A stretch of DNA of 26,527 nucleotides from an uncultured Bacilli bacterium (GCA_947598455.1 CANQFI010000006.1:1-26527); one strand, 5' to 3'. Positions 14,182 through 22,865 are shown, counted from the stretch's first letter. The notes: generated by a model from the sequence alone, not told the origin. Program-made: numbers and translations.

Positions 14182-14210
14182 ATTCTATCACAACTTTAAA
14201 ATAATAGCAA
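14182..14210 (-). promoter_or_regulatory. Promoter of the 14156-11636 unit
   Basis: Minus strand: TTGCTA (14210-14205), 17-bp spacer, TAGAAT (14187-14182) with extended TG before it. Confidence 0.65.
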
Positions 14211-14212
14211 AT

Positions 14213-14235
14213 AAAAAGGCCTAAAAAGACCTTAA
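14213..14235 (-). terminator. Terminator of the GH25 lysozyme gene
   Basis: AAGGTC and GGCCTT form a 6-bp stem (one G-U pair) followed by TTTTTAT; the stem starts within the stop codon region of the gene ending at 14232. Confidence 0.65.
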
Positions 14236-15914
14236 CTACTTGATTTATATATATTATCTTTAACAACATCATAAAAATCAACATCATTTACATAATATTC
14301 TTTATCATCTATCATAATTCTTACATATTCAGTATTTAATCCAGTAATCGTTATTTCATCATCTACATTTAACATCTTATATTTATTATCATCTAAATAG
14401 TTATAAGGTTTATATAAAACTTGAACTTCTTTATTAACTTTAACTGTTAAATTAACTTCTTCAAATTCTATTTTATCTAAAATATAGTCATAAAAATCAA
14501 CATCATTTACATAATACTCTTTATTATTAATCATAATCCTTATATATTCACTATTTAAACCAGTAATTGTTATTTCATCATCTATTGCTAATCTCTTATA
14601 ATCATTATCAAATAAGAAATTATATGGCTTATACAAAACTTGAACTTCTTTATTAACTTTAGCTTTTACATTTACATCTTTAAATAGAACATTTTCTAAA
14701 ACTAAATTAAAACAATTAACATCATTTATATAATATATATTATTTTCATAAAGTATTTTTATCCATTCTCTTCCTAAACCAATAATTTTTATTCTAGTTC
14801 CTTTTTCTAATATTCCTGCTTTATTAGGAATATTTATATATGGACTAATTCTTAAATTAGCATCTTTAGTTAAAGGTGTTTCTATATTCACATCTTTAAA
14901 TTCAACATCAGCTAAATTACCAGGATTATACACTCCATTTACAATACTTCTTTTAGTTGCATCATTAGTAACACTAAAATAAGAAACATCCATATCTACT
15001 CTTCCATTAATTCCTGGAACACTACCACCACTAGTATATTGCCACATATAATATCTTCCTTTATATGTAACTTCATCATTATACTGAGCAAGCCATATAC
15101 GATAATTATCAAATTTAGCCGTATCAAAATATAAATTAAAAGCTCGTAAATAAGAATATATCATTGGTGTATATCCTTGACTTTTTATATAATCACTAAA
15201 TGCTATAGCATTATCCGTTAAAGTACCATAACTTACCCCTGCCAAACGATACCTATCAAAAATTTCTGTATCAATTGCTACTGGATAAGAAATATCATAA
15301 TCCTTAATTAAATTTACAACCCATTTTGCTTCTTCAATCGCTTCTTCTCTATTTTTAGCCATTGAAAAGAAATAAACTCCAACATTTATATTATTAGCAA
15401 TTGCTCCTTTTATATTTTTTAAAAAATATGAATCAATAGTTATTTCACCAGACTCCATCCCTCTAAAACCACATCTAATCATCGCAAAATTAATCCCTGA
15501 TTCTTTAACTTTCTTCCAATCAATTGTTCCTTGCCATGTTGAAACATCTATACCTAAACTAGTTTCATTTGTTTCATATTTTTCAACAGCTTTTTGAGCA
15601 GTAGTACTCTTTGCCTTACCTTTAAGAGCCTCATTTTTCTTAACTTCTAAAGATGGATCTTCTTTAACTACTTCCGGTGTTGTTAATATTATGTTTTTAG
15701 CTTCTAAAGATAAATCATCAAAAACAGATATATCTTGAACATTACCTAAAAACTCAAATATTTTATCATCATCAACATTATTAGCAATTTTAATATCCTT
15801 TTGTTTTCCTATTGCTAAAGCATAGTTTTTATTATTTACTAAAGCAAAAGAAAGTATTGTCATTAACAACACTAAACCTACAATAATAAATTTTAAAGAT
15901 ATCCTTTGTTTCAT
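14232..15914 (-). CDS. Exported GH25 lysozyme (muramidase) with three C-terminal repeats, 560 aa
   Basis: Cleaves the N-acetylmuramic acid beta-1,4 linkage of peptidoglycan. A hydrophobic segment at residues 7-26 exports or anchors it. Residues 118-315 are a GH25 domain: GIDVSTWQG (Asp123), FAMIRCGFRG, VGVYFFS, the acidic pair in AIDTE (Asp215, Glu217), MWQYTSGG and a final DMD. Three repeats of about 72 residues follow, beginning at about 341, 413 and 486, each of SH3-like beta type and ending NDV(D/N)(F/C). Repeats two and three are nearly the same in protein and DNA. Single gene with own promoter (15933-15961) and terminator. AGGAG precedes the ATG. Likely a cell's own wall-remodelling enzyme rather than a phage lysin, since no holin is near. 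Confidence 0.92.
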   Translation of the reverse strand: MKQRISLKFIIVGLVLLMTILSFALVNNKNYALAIGKQKDIKIANNVDDDKIFEFLGNVQDISVFDDLSLEAKNIILTTPEVVKEDPSLEVKKNEALKGKAKSTTAQKAVEKYETNETSLGIDVSTWQGTIDWKKVKESGINFAMIRCGFRGMESGEITIDSYFLKNIKGAIANNINVGVYFFSMAKNREEAIEEAKWVVNLIKDYDISYPVAIDTEIFDRYRLAGVSYGTLTDNAIAFSDYIKSQGYTPMIYSYLRAFNLYFDTAKFDNYRIWLAQYNDEVTYKGRYYMWQYTSGGSVPGINGRVDMDVSYFSVTNDATKRSIVNGVYNPGNLADVEFKDVNIETPLTKDANLRISPYINIPNKAGILEKGTRIKIIGLGREWIKILYENNIYYINDVNCFNLVLENVLFKDVNVKAKVNKEVQVLYKPYNFLFDNDYKRLAIDDEITITGLNSEYIRIMINNKEYYVNDVDFYDYILDKIEFEEVNLTVKVNKEVQVLYKPYNYLDDNKYKMLNVDDEITITGLNTEYVRIMIDDKEYYVNDVDFYDVVKDNIYKSSS

Positions 15915-15932
15915 ATGTTAACTCCTATTTTA

Positions 15933-15961
15933 ACTATAACAAAGAACATTTTTTTCTTCAA
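15933..15961 (-). promoter_or_regulatory. Promoter of the lysozyme gene
   Basis: Minus strand: TTGAAG (15961-15956), 17-bp spacer, TATAGT (15938-15933) with extended TG. Confidence 0.65.
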
Positions 15962-15993
15962 TAAAACAATCTAAAATTCCTAATACTTAACGT

Positions 15994-16017
15994 AAAAAAA
16001 GACTTATTAAGTCTTTA
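15994..16017 (-). terminator. Terminator of the S55 protease gene
   Basis: AAAGACTT/AAGTCTTT (16009-16016 with 15998-16005) followed by T on the minus strand, overlapping the end of the gene at 16015. Confidence 0.8.
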
Positions 16018-16983
16018 TTCCATTATTTTATCTCCTTCTTCTAACATTTTTACAATACTAATTCCATAACCATTAGTAACATCATCTACTAAAACTCTTG
16101 TAACAGCTCCTATTATCATATTATTCTGAATAATTGGTGATCCACTCATTCCTTGAACAATTCCCCCACTCATTTTAAGCAAATCTTCATCAATTACTTC
16201 AAAATAAATATTTTTTTCATCAGTATCTTTATTTATTTCCAAAATTTCTATCTCATATTGCTCAATTTTATTATCTTCATTAGTAGTATATATATAAGCT
16301 TTACCTAATTTTACTTCATCCAAACTACCAACTTTTATCTTCCTTTTATTTACATCTATATTATTATATAAACCAAATATTCCATAATTACTATTTCGAT
16401 CAATACTTCCTAATATTTTGTCTTTATCTATATTAGCATTCTTACTACCAGGATTACCATTAGTACTTCTTGTAAAACTAGTTACATCAGCTTCATAACT
16501 ATATCCCGTTCTAATTTCAATTTTCTGATTAGTCTCACCCAAATTCAAACTATGTCCTAATACACCATATACTTTTGTCGCCGGATCAATATATGTAAGC
16601 GTTCCAATTCCTAAAACACTTCCCTTTATATATAAGCCTGTACGATAAGATCCATTATATAACACTAATTCTAAATTATTTTTATACTCTTTATTTTTTC
16701 TTTCATATGTTATTTCTACTTGATTATCTTTCATATACTTATCAATTAAATTAACCAAATTTTCAGTTGTAATAACTTCTTCATTATTAACATAAGTTAT
16801 TTTATCGCCAACTTCTAAAAAATTATTAATACTTTCCCCATTAACTTTATAAAATCCTATTACCATAACACCTTTACTATTTACTTCTATTCCTAAAGTA
16901 TCACCACCCGGAATAATATAATCACTATAAGCGAATACCACAAATGGTAAGATTAATAAAAATAACCATAATACTTTTTTCAT
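16015..16983 (-). CDS. spoIVB: SpoIVB-like PDZ / S55 serine protease, 322 aa
   Basis: ATG at 16983 follows AGGTG; the GTG at 16992 is within that site. Residues 2-18 are a signal or anchor helix. About 24-110 is a PDZ domain (GIEVNSKGVMVIGF; VGDKITYVNNEEV). About 115-322 is the S55 peptidase: GVLGHS with His144, an aspartate at about 265 in VIDEDLL, and the nucleophile Ser280 in the GMSGSP motif, then the GAVTRVLVDDVTNGYGI signature of SpoIVB. In sporulating Bacilli, SpoIVB is secreted by the forespore to start sigma-K processing and usually lies next to spo0A. Here the neighbours are a lysozyme and a WG-repeat protein, and the chain is shorter than the usual 420 or so residues. The role may therefore differ. 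Confidence 0.9.
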   Translation of the reverse strand: MKKVLWLFLLILPFVVFAYSDYIIPGGDTLGIEVNSKGVMVIGFYKVNGESINNFLEVGDKITYVNNEEVITTENLVNLIDKYMKDNQVEITYERKNKEYKNNLELVLYNGSYRTGLYIKGSVLGIGTLTYIDPATKVYGVLGHSLNLGETNQKIEIRTGYSYEADVTSFTRSTNGNPGSKNANIDKDKILGSIDRNSNYGIFGLYNNIDVNKRKIKVGSLDEVKLGKAYIYTTNEDNKIEQYEIEILEINKDTDEKNIYFEVIDEDLLKMSGGIVQGMSGSPIIQNNMIIGAVTRVLVDDVTNGYGISIVKMLEEGDKIME

Positions 16984-17000
16984 ATTACTCACCTAGTAAT

Positions 17001-17020
17001 ATTATTTAATATTATTTAAT
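17001..17020. repeat. 10-bp tandem repeat upstream of the S55 protease gene
   Basis: ATTATTTAAT occurs twice in a row, with partial copies on both sides, in the leader or promoter of the gene starting at 16983. AT-rich low complexity; no function claimed. Confidence 0.5.
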
Positions 17021-17042
17021 ATTTATGAAACCAAAAAATACC

Positions 17043-17074
17043 AAAAAAAAGAAAAAACTCAGTTTTCTTTTTTA
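17043..17074 (-). terminator. Terminator of the 17059-18513 gene
   Basis: An A/T stem (AAAGAAAAC / GTTTTTTCTTT) straddles the TGA stop and is followed by a long T-run on the minus strand. Confidence 0.65.
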
Positions 17075-18513
17075 ACAATTTCATAAATACCATTATCTAC
17101 TATAACAAAATTTCCTTGAACAATCATTTTTTCTCCCGTTATACTATCTAATAGATTTCCTTCATTATCTTTCACATTTAAAACTTTATTACCATTTTCT
17201 TCCTTTAAATAAACTACATATTCATCATTTCTTAAGACTAATTTACCTTCTTCAAAAGTAGTTTCCATTCCATCTATATAATAATACTTATTAACTACTT
17301 CATCATTATTTAAAGTATAATTAATACTTACAATATTATTAGCTACATAACCTACTTTATTAATCTTCTTAACATCATCTAACTTAGTTTCAAATAATAA
17401 ATTAAAATCCGTATCATAAATTTTAATATTATAATCTTTATCATATAAATATATCAAATTATTTACATTAAAACCTAATTGTTTAATTGTTTCAACTAAT
17501 TTACCATTATTAATAACATATAAATTATGCTTATCATATTCTGTTTTATTAGCGTCTTCCATATAATTATTAACAACAAATAAACGTCCACCCGCCCTAA
17601 ACAATTTAATACTATTCATATTACTTCTTAAATCAAAATCTAAAAGAGTATCATAATCTAAATTAAAACCAACTATCTCTTCATAATTACTACTATATAT
17701 TGCCATTTTATTATTTTTATTAACTAATAAATAATAATTATTATATAAATCTACTACTTTATAATTAATCTTAATTAACTCCTCACCTTTACTAGATACA
17801 ATACCATATAAATCTTTATTATTTTGTACAATAAAAGAATCATTAAAAGTATTAATCATATTCTTATACTCACATGGAATCACAATATTTCCACTATAAT
17901 CAATAGCACCCATTAAACCATCATTATTTTTTATTATTAAATATTTATTACTATTAACATAATATTTATCATTATTAATATTATCTTCGACAATAATTGC
18001 ATCTTTTATTGTTACAACATCACTATTATATACATTATATAAATATGTATTATTTTCATCTACTGCTACAAAGCCAACCAAATATTCTTGATAAGAATTT
18101 TTATATAAAATAGGTCTCACATTACCTACATTACTAATACTATATAATTCTTTTATATCTATTCCATTAAAAATATAAGTATTTAAATTATTATCACTAT
18201 TACTATAAATTAAATAATTATCATCTTTTAATAAATAAATATCATCATAGCTTATATCACTTAAACCTTTATATATTTCTTCACCATTATTATTAATGAT
18301 AACACTAATCGTTTTATCATCATACGTTCCAACAAAATACTCACCCATCATACTTAATTTGTAATCAGATGAATATATTTGATTTATTTTAACATTTAAT
18401 TTATTAGTTTTATGAGCATTTATTATAAAAAGAATAGTAACTGATATTACAACTAAAAGTAATATTACAACAATAGCTATAATAGTACATTGTGTTCTTT
18501 TTTCATTATTCAT
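17059..18513 (-). CDS. Membrane-anchored WG-repeat-like protein (paralogue 2), 484 aa
   Basis: One N-terminal membrane helix (about 10-32), then about 450 residues outside, rich in short beta strands. WG-type repeats are visible: LMGAIDYSGNIVIPCEYKN, DLYGIVSSKGEELIKINY and a degenerate KMAIYSSNYEEIVGF, each of about 40 residues, as in beta-propeller-like domains. It shares with the next gene a motif NYMEDxxxTEYDKHxLYVI, which marks the two as paralogues. No catalytic residues seen. GAAGTGA is a modest ribosome site. Possibly a ligand-binding surface protein; ligand unknown. Confidence 0.8.
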   Translation of the reverse strand: MNNEKRTQCTIIAIVVILLLVVISVTILFIINAHKTNKLNVKINQIYSSDYKLSMMGEYFVGTYDDKTISVIINNNGEEIYKGLSDISYDDIYLLKDDNYLIYSNSDNNLNTYIFNGIDIKELYSISNVGNVRPILYKNSYQEYLVGFVAVDENNTYLYNVYNSDVVTIKDAIIVEDNINNDKYYVNSNKYLIIKNNDGLMGAIDYSGNIVIPCEYKNMINTFNDSFIVQNNKDLYGIVSSKGEELIKINYKVVDLYNNYYLLVNKNNKMAIYSSNYEEIVGFNLDYDTLLDFDLRSNMNSIKLFRAGGRLFVVNNYMEDANKTEYDKHNLYVINNGKLVETIKQLGFNVNNLIYLYDKDYNIKIYDTDFNLLFETKLDDVKKINKVGYVANNIVSINYTLNNDEVVNKYYYIDGMETTFEEGKLVLRNDEYVVYLKEENGNKVLNVKDNEGNLLDSITGEKMIVQGNFVIVDNGIYEIVKKEN

Positions 18514-18552
18514 ATAATCACTTCAATAAAAAGCATATCACAAAAAAAGTAT

Positions 18553-18580
18553 AAAAAAAAGATGAATCTAATCACCTTTT
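18553..18580 (-). terminator. Terminator of the 18568-20232 gene
   Basis: AAAAGGTGA (18580-18572) pairs with TCATCTTTT (18565-18557), 9 bp with one G-U, followed by further T. The stem overlaps the end of the gene. Confidence 0.75.
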
Positions 18581-20232
18581 CTTATCATAAAATAAACTTG
18601 TCCATCAGAAAATATTACTTGTTTATCATTTATTATATTATAAAGTTTTATATAATCATATCCATAACTTAAATCTCCTGAACCATACTTATAATTATAT
18701 ATTTCTTTATCATTTAGCATTACCATTGCTTTTTTATCTTTACCATTATATCTAATTGTTACATCATCTAATACTTTTTCTTCATAATCATTAACATTTT
18801 CTAGAGCTTGACCAGTCTTTAAATCATAATATAAATCACTTTCCATAAAACTAATAAAAATTGTATTATAAATTATCTCTAAGTCTGGCATTCTTTCAAA
18901 ATCATAATCATTTATATCTATTTTATATAATTCATTATAATCTAAATCATAAAAAGTATATTGTTTAGTTTTCTCATCATAAATCCACATTATTTTATTA
19001 TCTAAATCAACAATCATATTATTTTCATTAATCGTTTGATATTTACCATTTTTATCAATTAAATAAGCCTCATGTTTATCATAAGATGTTTCTATATATT
19101 CTTCAAGATAATTCGTTATTAACAAATATTTATCATTTAACTTATAAGCTTCAAATGTATTATAATTACCACAACATTCATCATATAAATAGCCGATTGT
19201 ATCATCTGAAGCCTGATGATCAAAAACAAAATCAGTTACAAGCTTATAACTACTATCCATTATTGCTAATTTATTATTCTTTCCTACTACAAAAAAATCT
19301 TCATTAGCATCAATAAAATCATACATATAATCAACAATCTTTTTTAATTTTATATCAATAATTCCTGCTTTTTTATCCTTAACAGCTACAAAATTATCTG
19401 TACCTTCAATAGCACGTAAAAAATCATAATTTGCTTCTACTACTTTAGTATTATTTATAATATCAAATACTCCATACTTACCATCTTCATCCATATATAA
19501 AACATTAGCGTCATCATATAAATATAGTGGATCATTAACGGCAAGTGTTAACCAATTAGATAATAAAGTCATATTAGTTAATTCATATTCTTGACCATTT
19601 AATAAATAAATATAATCAGTTCTAACTTCATTATTATCTTCATCATATCCATAAAATATACCATCATAACCAATGATATAATCTTCATTTTCAATTTTTT
19701 TATAAATAGGACGATAATAAGCTCCCTCATTATATAATTCTTTAACCTCTTTAATATCTTTACCTTCTAAACGATACAACGAAATAGCATTACTACCATT
19801 TTCTTCATCTTCTTTATAAAAATATAGCTTTCCATCCTCAGCAACAAAGCAATTAGTAAACACCTCTTCATTCTCATACAAGACATTTAAATCTAAATCC
19901 ATTACTTTTAAAACTGAAGTATCATCAGATAAAAGAACATATTTATTACCTAAAACTTTTAAAGTATTATCATCCTTCGTTTCATAGCTAACATACTTAT
20001 AACCATTTTCTGAAGCTACTTTAGATTCCCCTTGTTCATTACTATTTTTATTTTTTATTTCCATATACCATATACAACTTACAGCTATCACTGAACAAAT
20101 AATTGCTACTAAAATAAGACAAGCTTTAAATTCATCAAAAAATCTATTTATTTTTTCTTTTTTAACTTCTTGTTTTTCTAAATTTTTTTTATCATCTTGC
20201 TCAGTATTAACCATTTTCTTGTCTTTCTTCAT
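18568..20232 (-). CDS. Membrane-anchored WG-repeat-like protein (paralogue 1), 554 aa
   Basis: A charged cytosolic N-terminus (1-35, many Lys), one membrane helix (about 36-56), then an acidic extracellular part with repeats of WG type: GKYGVFDIINNTKVVEANYD, KAGIIDIKLKKIVDYMYDF, KLAIMDSSYKLVTDFVFDH. The motif NYLEEYIETSYDKHEAYLI is shared with the 17059-18513 protein. Both are followed by their own terminators, so each is a separate transcript. GAGGTG precedes the ATG at 20232; an extended -10 (TGATATAAT, 20269-20261) lies about 30 bases upstream. Function unknown. Confidence 0.8.
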   Translation of the reverse strand: MKKDKKMVNTEQDDKKNLEKQEVKKEKINRFFDEFKACLILVAIICSVIAVSCIWYMEIKNKNSNEQGESKVASENGYKYVSYETKDDNTLKVLGNKYVLLSDDTSVLKVMDLDLNVLYENEEVFTNCFVAEDGKLYFYKEDEENGSNAISLYRLEGKDIKEVKELYNEGAYYRPIYKKIENEDYIIGYDGIFYGYDEDNNEVRTDYIYLLNGQEYELTNMTLLSNWLTLAVNDPLYLYDDANVLYMDEDGKYGVFDIINNTKVVEANYDFLRAIEGTDNFVAVKDKKAGIIDIKLKKIVDYMYDFIDANEDFFVVGKNNKLAIMDSSYKLVTDFVFDHQASDDTIGYLYDECCGNYNTFEAYKLNDKYLLITNYLEEYIETSYDKHEAYLIDKNGKYQTINENNMIVDLDNKIMWIYDEKTKQYTFYDLDYNELYKIDINDYDFERMPDLEIIYNTIFISFMESDLYYDLKTGQALENVNDYEEKVLDDVTIRYNGKDKKAMVMLNDKEIYNYKYGSGDLSYGYDYIKLYNIINDKQVIFSDGQVYFMIRKGD

Positions 20233-20260
20233 TATTACACCTCGTTTATTTTATATAACA

Positions 20261-20269
20261 ATTATATCA
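20261..20269 (-). promoter_or_regulatory. Extended -10 promoter element of the 20232 gene
   Basis: TG-A-TATAAT on the minus strand; no clear -35. The same TATGATATAAT string occurs before 11564, so it is a recurring promoter form here. Confidence 0.55.
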
Positions 20270-20300
20270 TAAAAACAAAAGAAGAAGATTTATTCTTCTA
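20266..20300 (-). terminator. Terminator of the xseA-xseB operon
   Basis: AGAAGA/TCTTCT stem (20299-20294 with 20288-20283) within the final codons of xseB, followed by CTTTTGTTTTT on the minus strand. Confidence 0.7.
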
Positions 20301-20529
20301 CCTCAAAATCTTCTAATACTCCATTTTCTTTTAATATAAGATTAACTTTTTCACTTGCTGCATTAAGTTTATCACTTGCATATTTTGCTAGTTTCATTGC
20401 TTCACTATATTTTAGTATTGCTTGATCTAAATCAATATTCCCAGTCTCTAACTCCTTTACAATATTTTCTAATTCTACTAAATTTTCTTCAAAAGTTTTT
20501 TCTTGTTTTTCACTACTTGCTTTGGCCAT
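20290..20529 (-). CDS. xseB: Exonuclease VII small subunit
   Basis: The 79-residue chain has the family signature: an N-terminal FEENLVELENIVKELETGNI helix, then LDQAILKYSEAMKLAKYASDKL. Several copies bind one XseA to form exonuclease VII, which degrades single-stranded DNA from both ends. GGAGAT precedes the ATG at 20529. It overlaps the 3' end of xseA by 17 nt in another frame, so translation is coupled. Confidence 0.96.
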   Translation of the reverse strand: MAKASSEKQEKTFEENLVELENIVKELETGNIDLDQAILKYSEAMKLAKYASDKLNAASEKVNLILKENGVLEDFEVEE

Positions 20530-21859
20530 CTTTATCTATCTCCTTTACTATCGCCTTTATATTGCCTTTATGCAATCTAATATCTACAACATCATCTACT
20601 TTAATTTTACTTGTATCTTTAACTACCAGACCATCTATAGTAACTAAACTATATCCCTTACTCAAAATATTTAAAGGATTTAATAAATCTAACTTATTAA
20701 CTATAATTTCAAATTTATGTTTACTATTATCAATCTTATTAATAATTATTTTATTTAAAATTTTTTGATAATTACCTATTTTTTCTTTTTTAACTTCATA
20801 TGTTGCTAAAGGATTTTTTAAGACATATGCTTTTTTTATATTATCAAGTCTAACCTTATAATCATTTAATAATGTCATTATTCTTTTATTTAAACGATCT
20901 ATATAATTATCTAATTTTTGTTCTTTAACTTCGTATAAAGCCATTGGATTTTTTAAGACATATGCATTTCTTATATTATCTAACCTTTTATAATTATAAT
21001 TTATAATCGTCTTAATAGTTTCATTTAAACGAATTGTATATTGATTTATTAATGTTTTTAAATCAACCAAATTTGGTACAGCCATTTCTGCTGCTCCAGT
21101 CGGAGTTGGTGCTCTTAAATCCGCTACAAAATCAGCTATTGTAAAATCTATTTCATGCCCAACTGCACTAATAATAGGTATTTTTGAATCATATATTGCT
21201 CTTGCAACACATTCTTCATTAAAAGCCCATAAATCTTCAATTGAACCGCCACCACGACCACAAATAATTACATCCAAATCAAAATCTTGGGCTCTTTTTA
21301 TTTGTTCTACAATACTTTCTTTAGCTCCTACTCCCTGAACTAAAGCCGGAAATAATATTGTTTCACACAAAGGATATCTTCTTTTTATTGTACTTAAAAT
21401 ATCTCTAATCGCTGCTCCCGTTGGTGCCGTTATAATACCAATTTTTCTTGGAAATTTAGGAATAGGTTTTTTATGCTCTATTCTAAATAAACCTTGCTCT
21501 TCCAACTTTTTCTTTAATTTTTCATATTCTAAATAAAGATTTCCTATCCCGTCTAAATCCATCTGTTCAACATATATTTGATAACCACCAGTCGCTTCAT
21601 ATACCGTAACTCTTCCACATACTAATACTTTCATCCCATCTTCTGGTTCAAAAGTCATTTTACTAGCTGAAGAAGCAAACATCACCGCTGCAATACGACT
21701 ATTTTCATCTTTCAAAGTAAAATACAAATGTCCTCTTGAATGATGTTTAAAATTACTAATTTCACCCTTAATATATACTCTATTAAGTTCTGGCTTACTA
21801 TCAAACATATTCTTAATTGCTCTATTTAATGCTGTAATAGAATAATACTTTATATCCAT
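20513..21859 (-). CDS. xseA: Exonuclease VII large subunit
   Basis: Catalytic subunit of exonuclease VII (single-strand DNA degradation to oligonucleotides; repair). Residues 1-100 are the OB-fold DNA-binding domain (RGHLYFTLKDENSRIAAVMF). The catalytic core follows with IGIITAPTGAAIRDI, GRGGGSIEDLWAFNEE, and SAVGHEIDFTIADFVADLRAPTPT. The C-terminal helical region carries two copies of an AYVLKNPxAxYEVK segment, the usual internal repeat of the coiled-coil arm; at DNA level a 20-bp stretch recurs at 20811-20830 and 20947-20966. Length 448 is normal. GGTGA lies before the ATG. Overlaps xseB. Confidence 0.97.
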   Translation of the reverse strand: MDIKYYSITALNRAIKNMFDSKPELNRVYIKGEISNFKHHSRGHLYFTLKDENSRIAAVMFASSASKMTFEPEDGMKVLVCGRVTVYEATGGYQIYVEQMDLDGIGNLYLEYEKLKKKLEEQGLFRIEHKKPIPKFPRKIGIITAPTGAAIRDILSTIKRRYPLCETILFPALVQGVGAKESIVEQIKRAQDFDLDVIICGRGGGSIEDLWAFNEECVARAIYDSKIPIISAVGHEIDFTIADFVADLRAPTPTGAAEMAVPNLVDLKTLINQYTIRLNETIKTIINYNYKRLDNIRNAYVLKNPMALYEVKEQKLDNYIDRLNKRIMTLLNDYKVRLDNIKKAYVLKNPLATYEVKKEKIGNYQKILNKIIINKIDNSKHKFEIIVNKLDLLNPLNILSKGYSLVTIDGLVVKDTSKIKVDDVVDIRLHKGNIKAIVKEIDKDGQSK

Positions 21860-21910
21860 AAAATCACCATATCTCTTACATTATATCAAACATTAGTTTT
21901 GCGCTCAACA

Positions 21911-21934
21911 AAAAAGTAGTTACTTAACTACTTC
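21911..21934 (-). terminator. Terminator of the Tam41-like gene
   Basis: AAGTAGTT/AACTACTT (21926-21933 with 21914-21921), loop of four that contains part of the stop codon, then TTTTTTG on the minus strand. Confidence 0.8.
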
Positions 21935-22835
21935 TATACTTCTTTTCTAACTTCTTTCCAATATATAAAGCACTACGATATAAACCATTAGTTGCAAATC
22001 CTTCTAATATCTGTGCTAATTCCTCTTTTCTATTTCGTTCTCTTAAAAAATTAATAATTCCTAATCTTATACTATCCAAATTATTAAAATTAACCATATT
22101 TTCCACAAAATAATCTAATAAAGTTTGTGGTAATAAATCTAAATGTTCTAATTGTTTAACCCTATCTATTAAAACAGTATCATCTTCTCCTAAGTAAATA
22201 TAATCTCTACCATTACGATAAATTCTTAATAAATCTAAATAATTACCACTAACTATATTTTCTACTTTATGTGGATTCTCTGCTATTTCCATTCTTAAAG
22301 TTCCTAAATAAGATAAACTACATAATTTAGTTAATATTTCTCTTCTAGAAGTAACCTCATCGCAAAATAAAGTTGCTATTAAAAAAGCTACTTCTCTATT
22401 ACGATCAATCGCTTCATCTAAAGTATGATTAGATTTTATAGCTAAAATTGGTTTATGAAATCTTCCTGCCATAAAGAAAGTTGACCAAGAATAAAACTCT
22501 TCTATAAAATCATTTATTTCTTTAACTCCGTATTTAAACATTCTACCATTTTCTTTAATATGACTAATATATGTTACCTTATTATATCCTTTTAATCTAT
22601 TTAATGAAACTAAATTTATATAGGCTTTACCAATTAAAGGATAATCTCTTTTGTTTAATTCCATATTTTCTAAATGCCATTGTTTCATATCCTCTACAAC
22701 AAAAAGCATATCTATTTGTGGTTTGTCTGATGGTAAATAAGATTCTTGTCTAAAAACACCAGATCCATAACAAAAAATTCCTAAGGCATTAGGTCGATTA
22801 TTAGCAAAATTTTTAGTCTTTTCAACTATATCCAT
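21924..22835 (-). CDS. Tam41-family phosphatidate cytidylyltransferase (CDP-diacylglycerol synthase), 303 aa
   Basis: Predicted to convert phosphatidate and CTP to CDP-diacylglycerol, the precursor of anionic phospholipids. The match to mitochondrial Tam41/TAMM41 is strong across the chain: FCYGSGVFRQ (residues about 21-30, nucleotidyltransferase GS motif), QIDMLFVVED followed by QWHLEN (conserved acid at about 42, and WH), NGRMFKYGV, a W-x5-MAGRFHKP motif, AIDRN, LSYLGTLRM followed by KVxNIV, and a C-terminal RLGIINFLRERNR with GLYRSALYIGKKL. The start is the ATG at 22835 after GGGGTGA; an upstream frame of 14 more codons lies in the leader. It is a single gene with own promoter and terminator. 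Tam41 is known chiefly from eukaryotes, where it replaces the bacterial CdsA; whether cdsA is also present cannot be seen. Confidence 0.9.
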   Translation of the reverse strand: MDIVEKTKNFANNRPNALGIFCYGSGVFRQESYLPSDKPQIDMLFVVEDMKQWHLENMELNKRDYPLIGKAYINLVSLNRLKGYNKVTYISHIKENGRMFKYGVKEINDFIEEFYSWSTFFMAGRFHKPILAIKSNHTLDEAIDRNREVAFLIATLFCDEVTSRREILTKLCSLSYLGTLRMEIAENPHKVENIVSGNYLDLLRIYRNGRDYIYLGEDDTVLIDRVKQLEHLDLLPQTLLDYFVENMVNFNNLDSIRLGIINFLRERNRKEELAQILEGFATNGLYRSALYIGKKLEKKYRSS

Positions 22836-22865
22836 CCAATCACCCCTTTTTAAAAACAAGAGTCT

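Noticed and set aside
14232..15914. Prophage endolysin
   Set aside because: No holin or phage structural genes are near; own promoter and terminator, and chromosomal neighbours point to a host wall enzyme.
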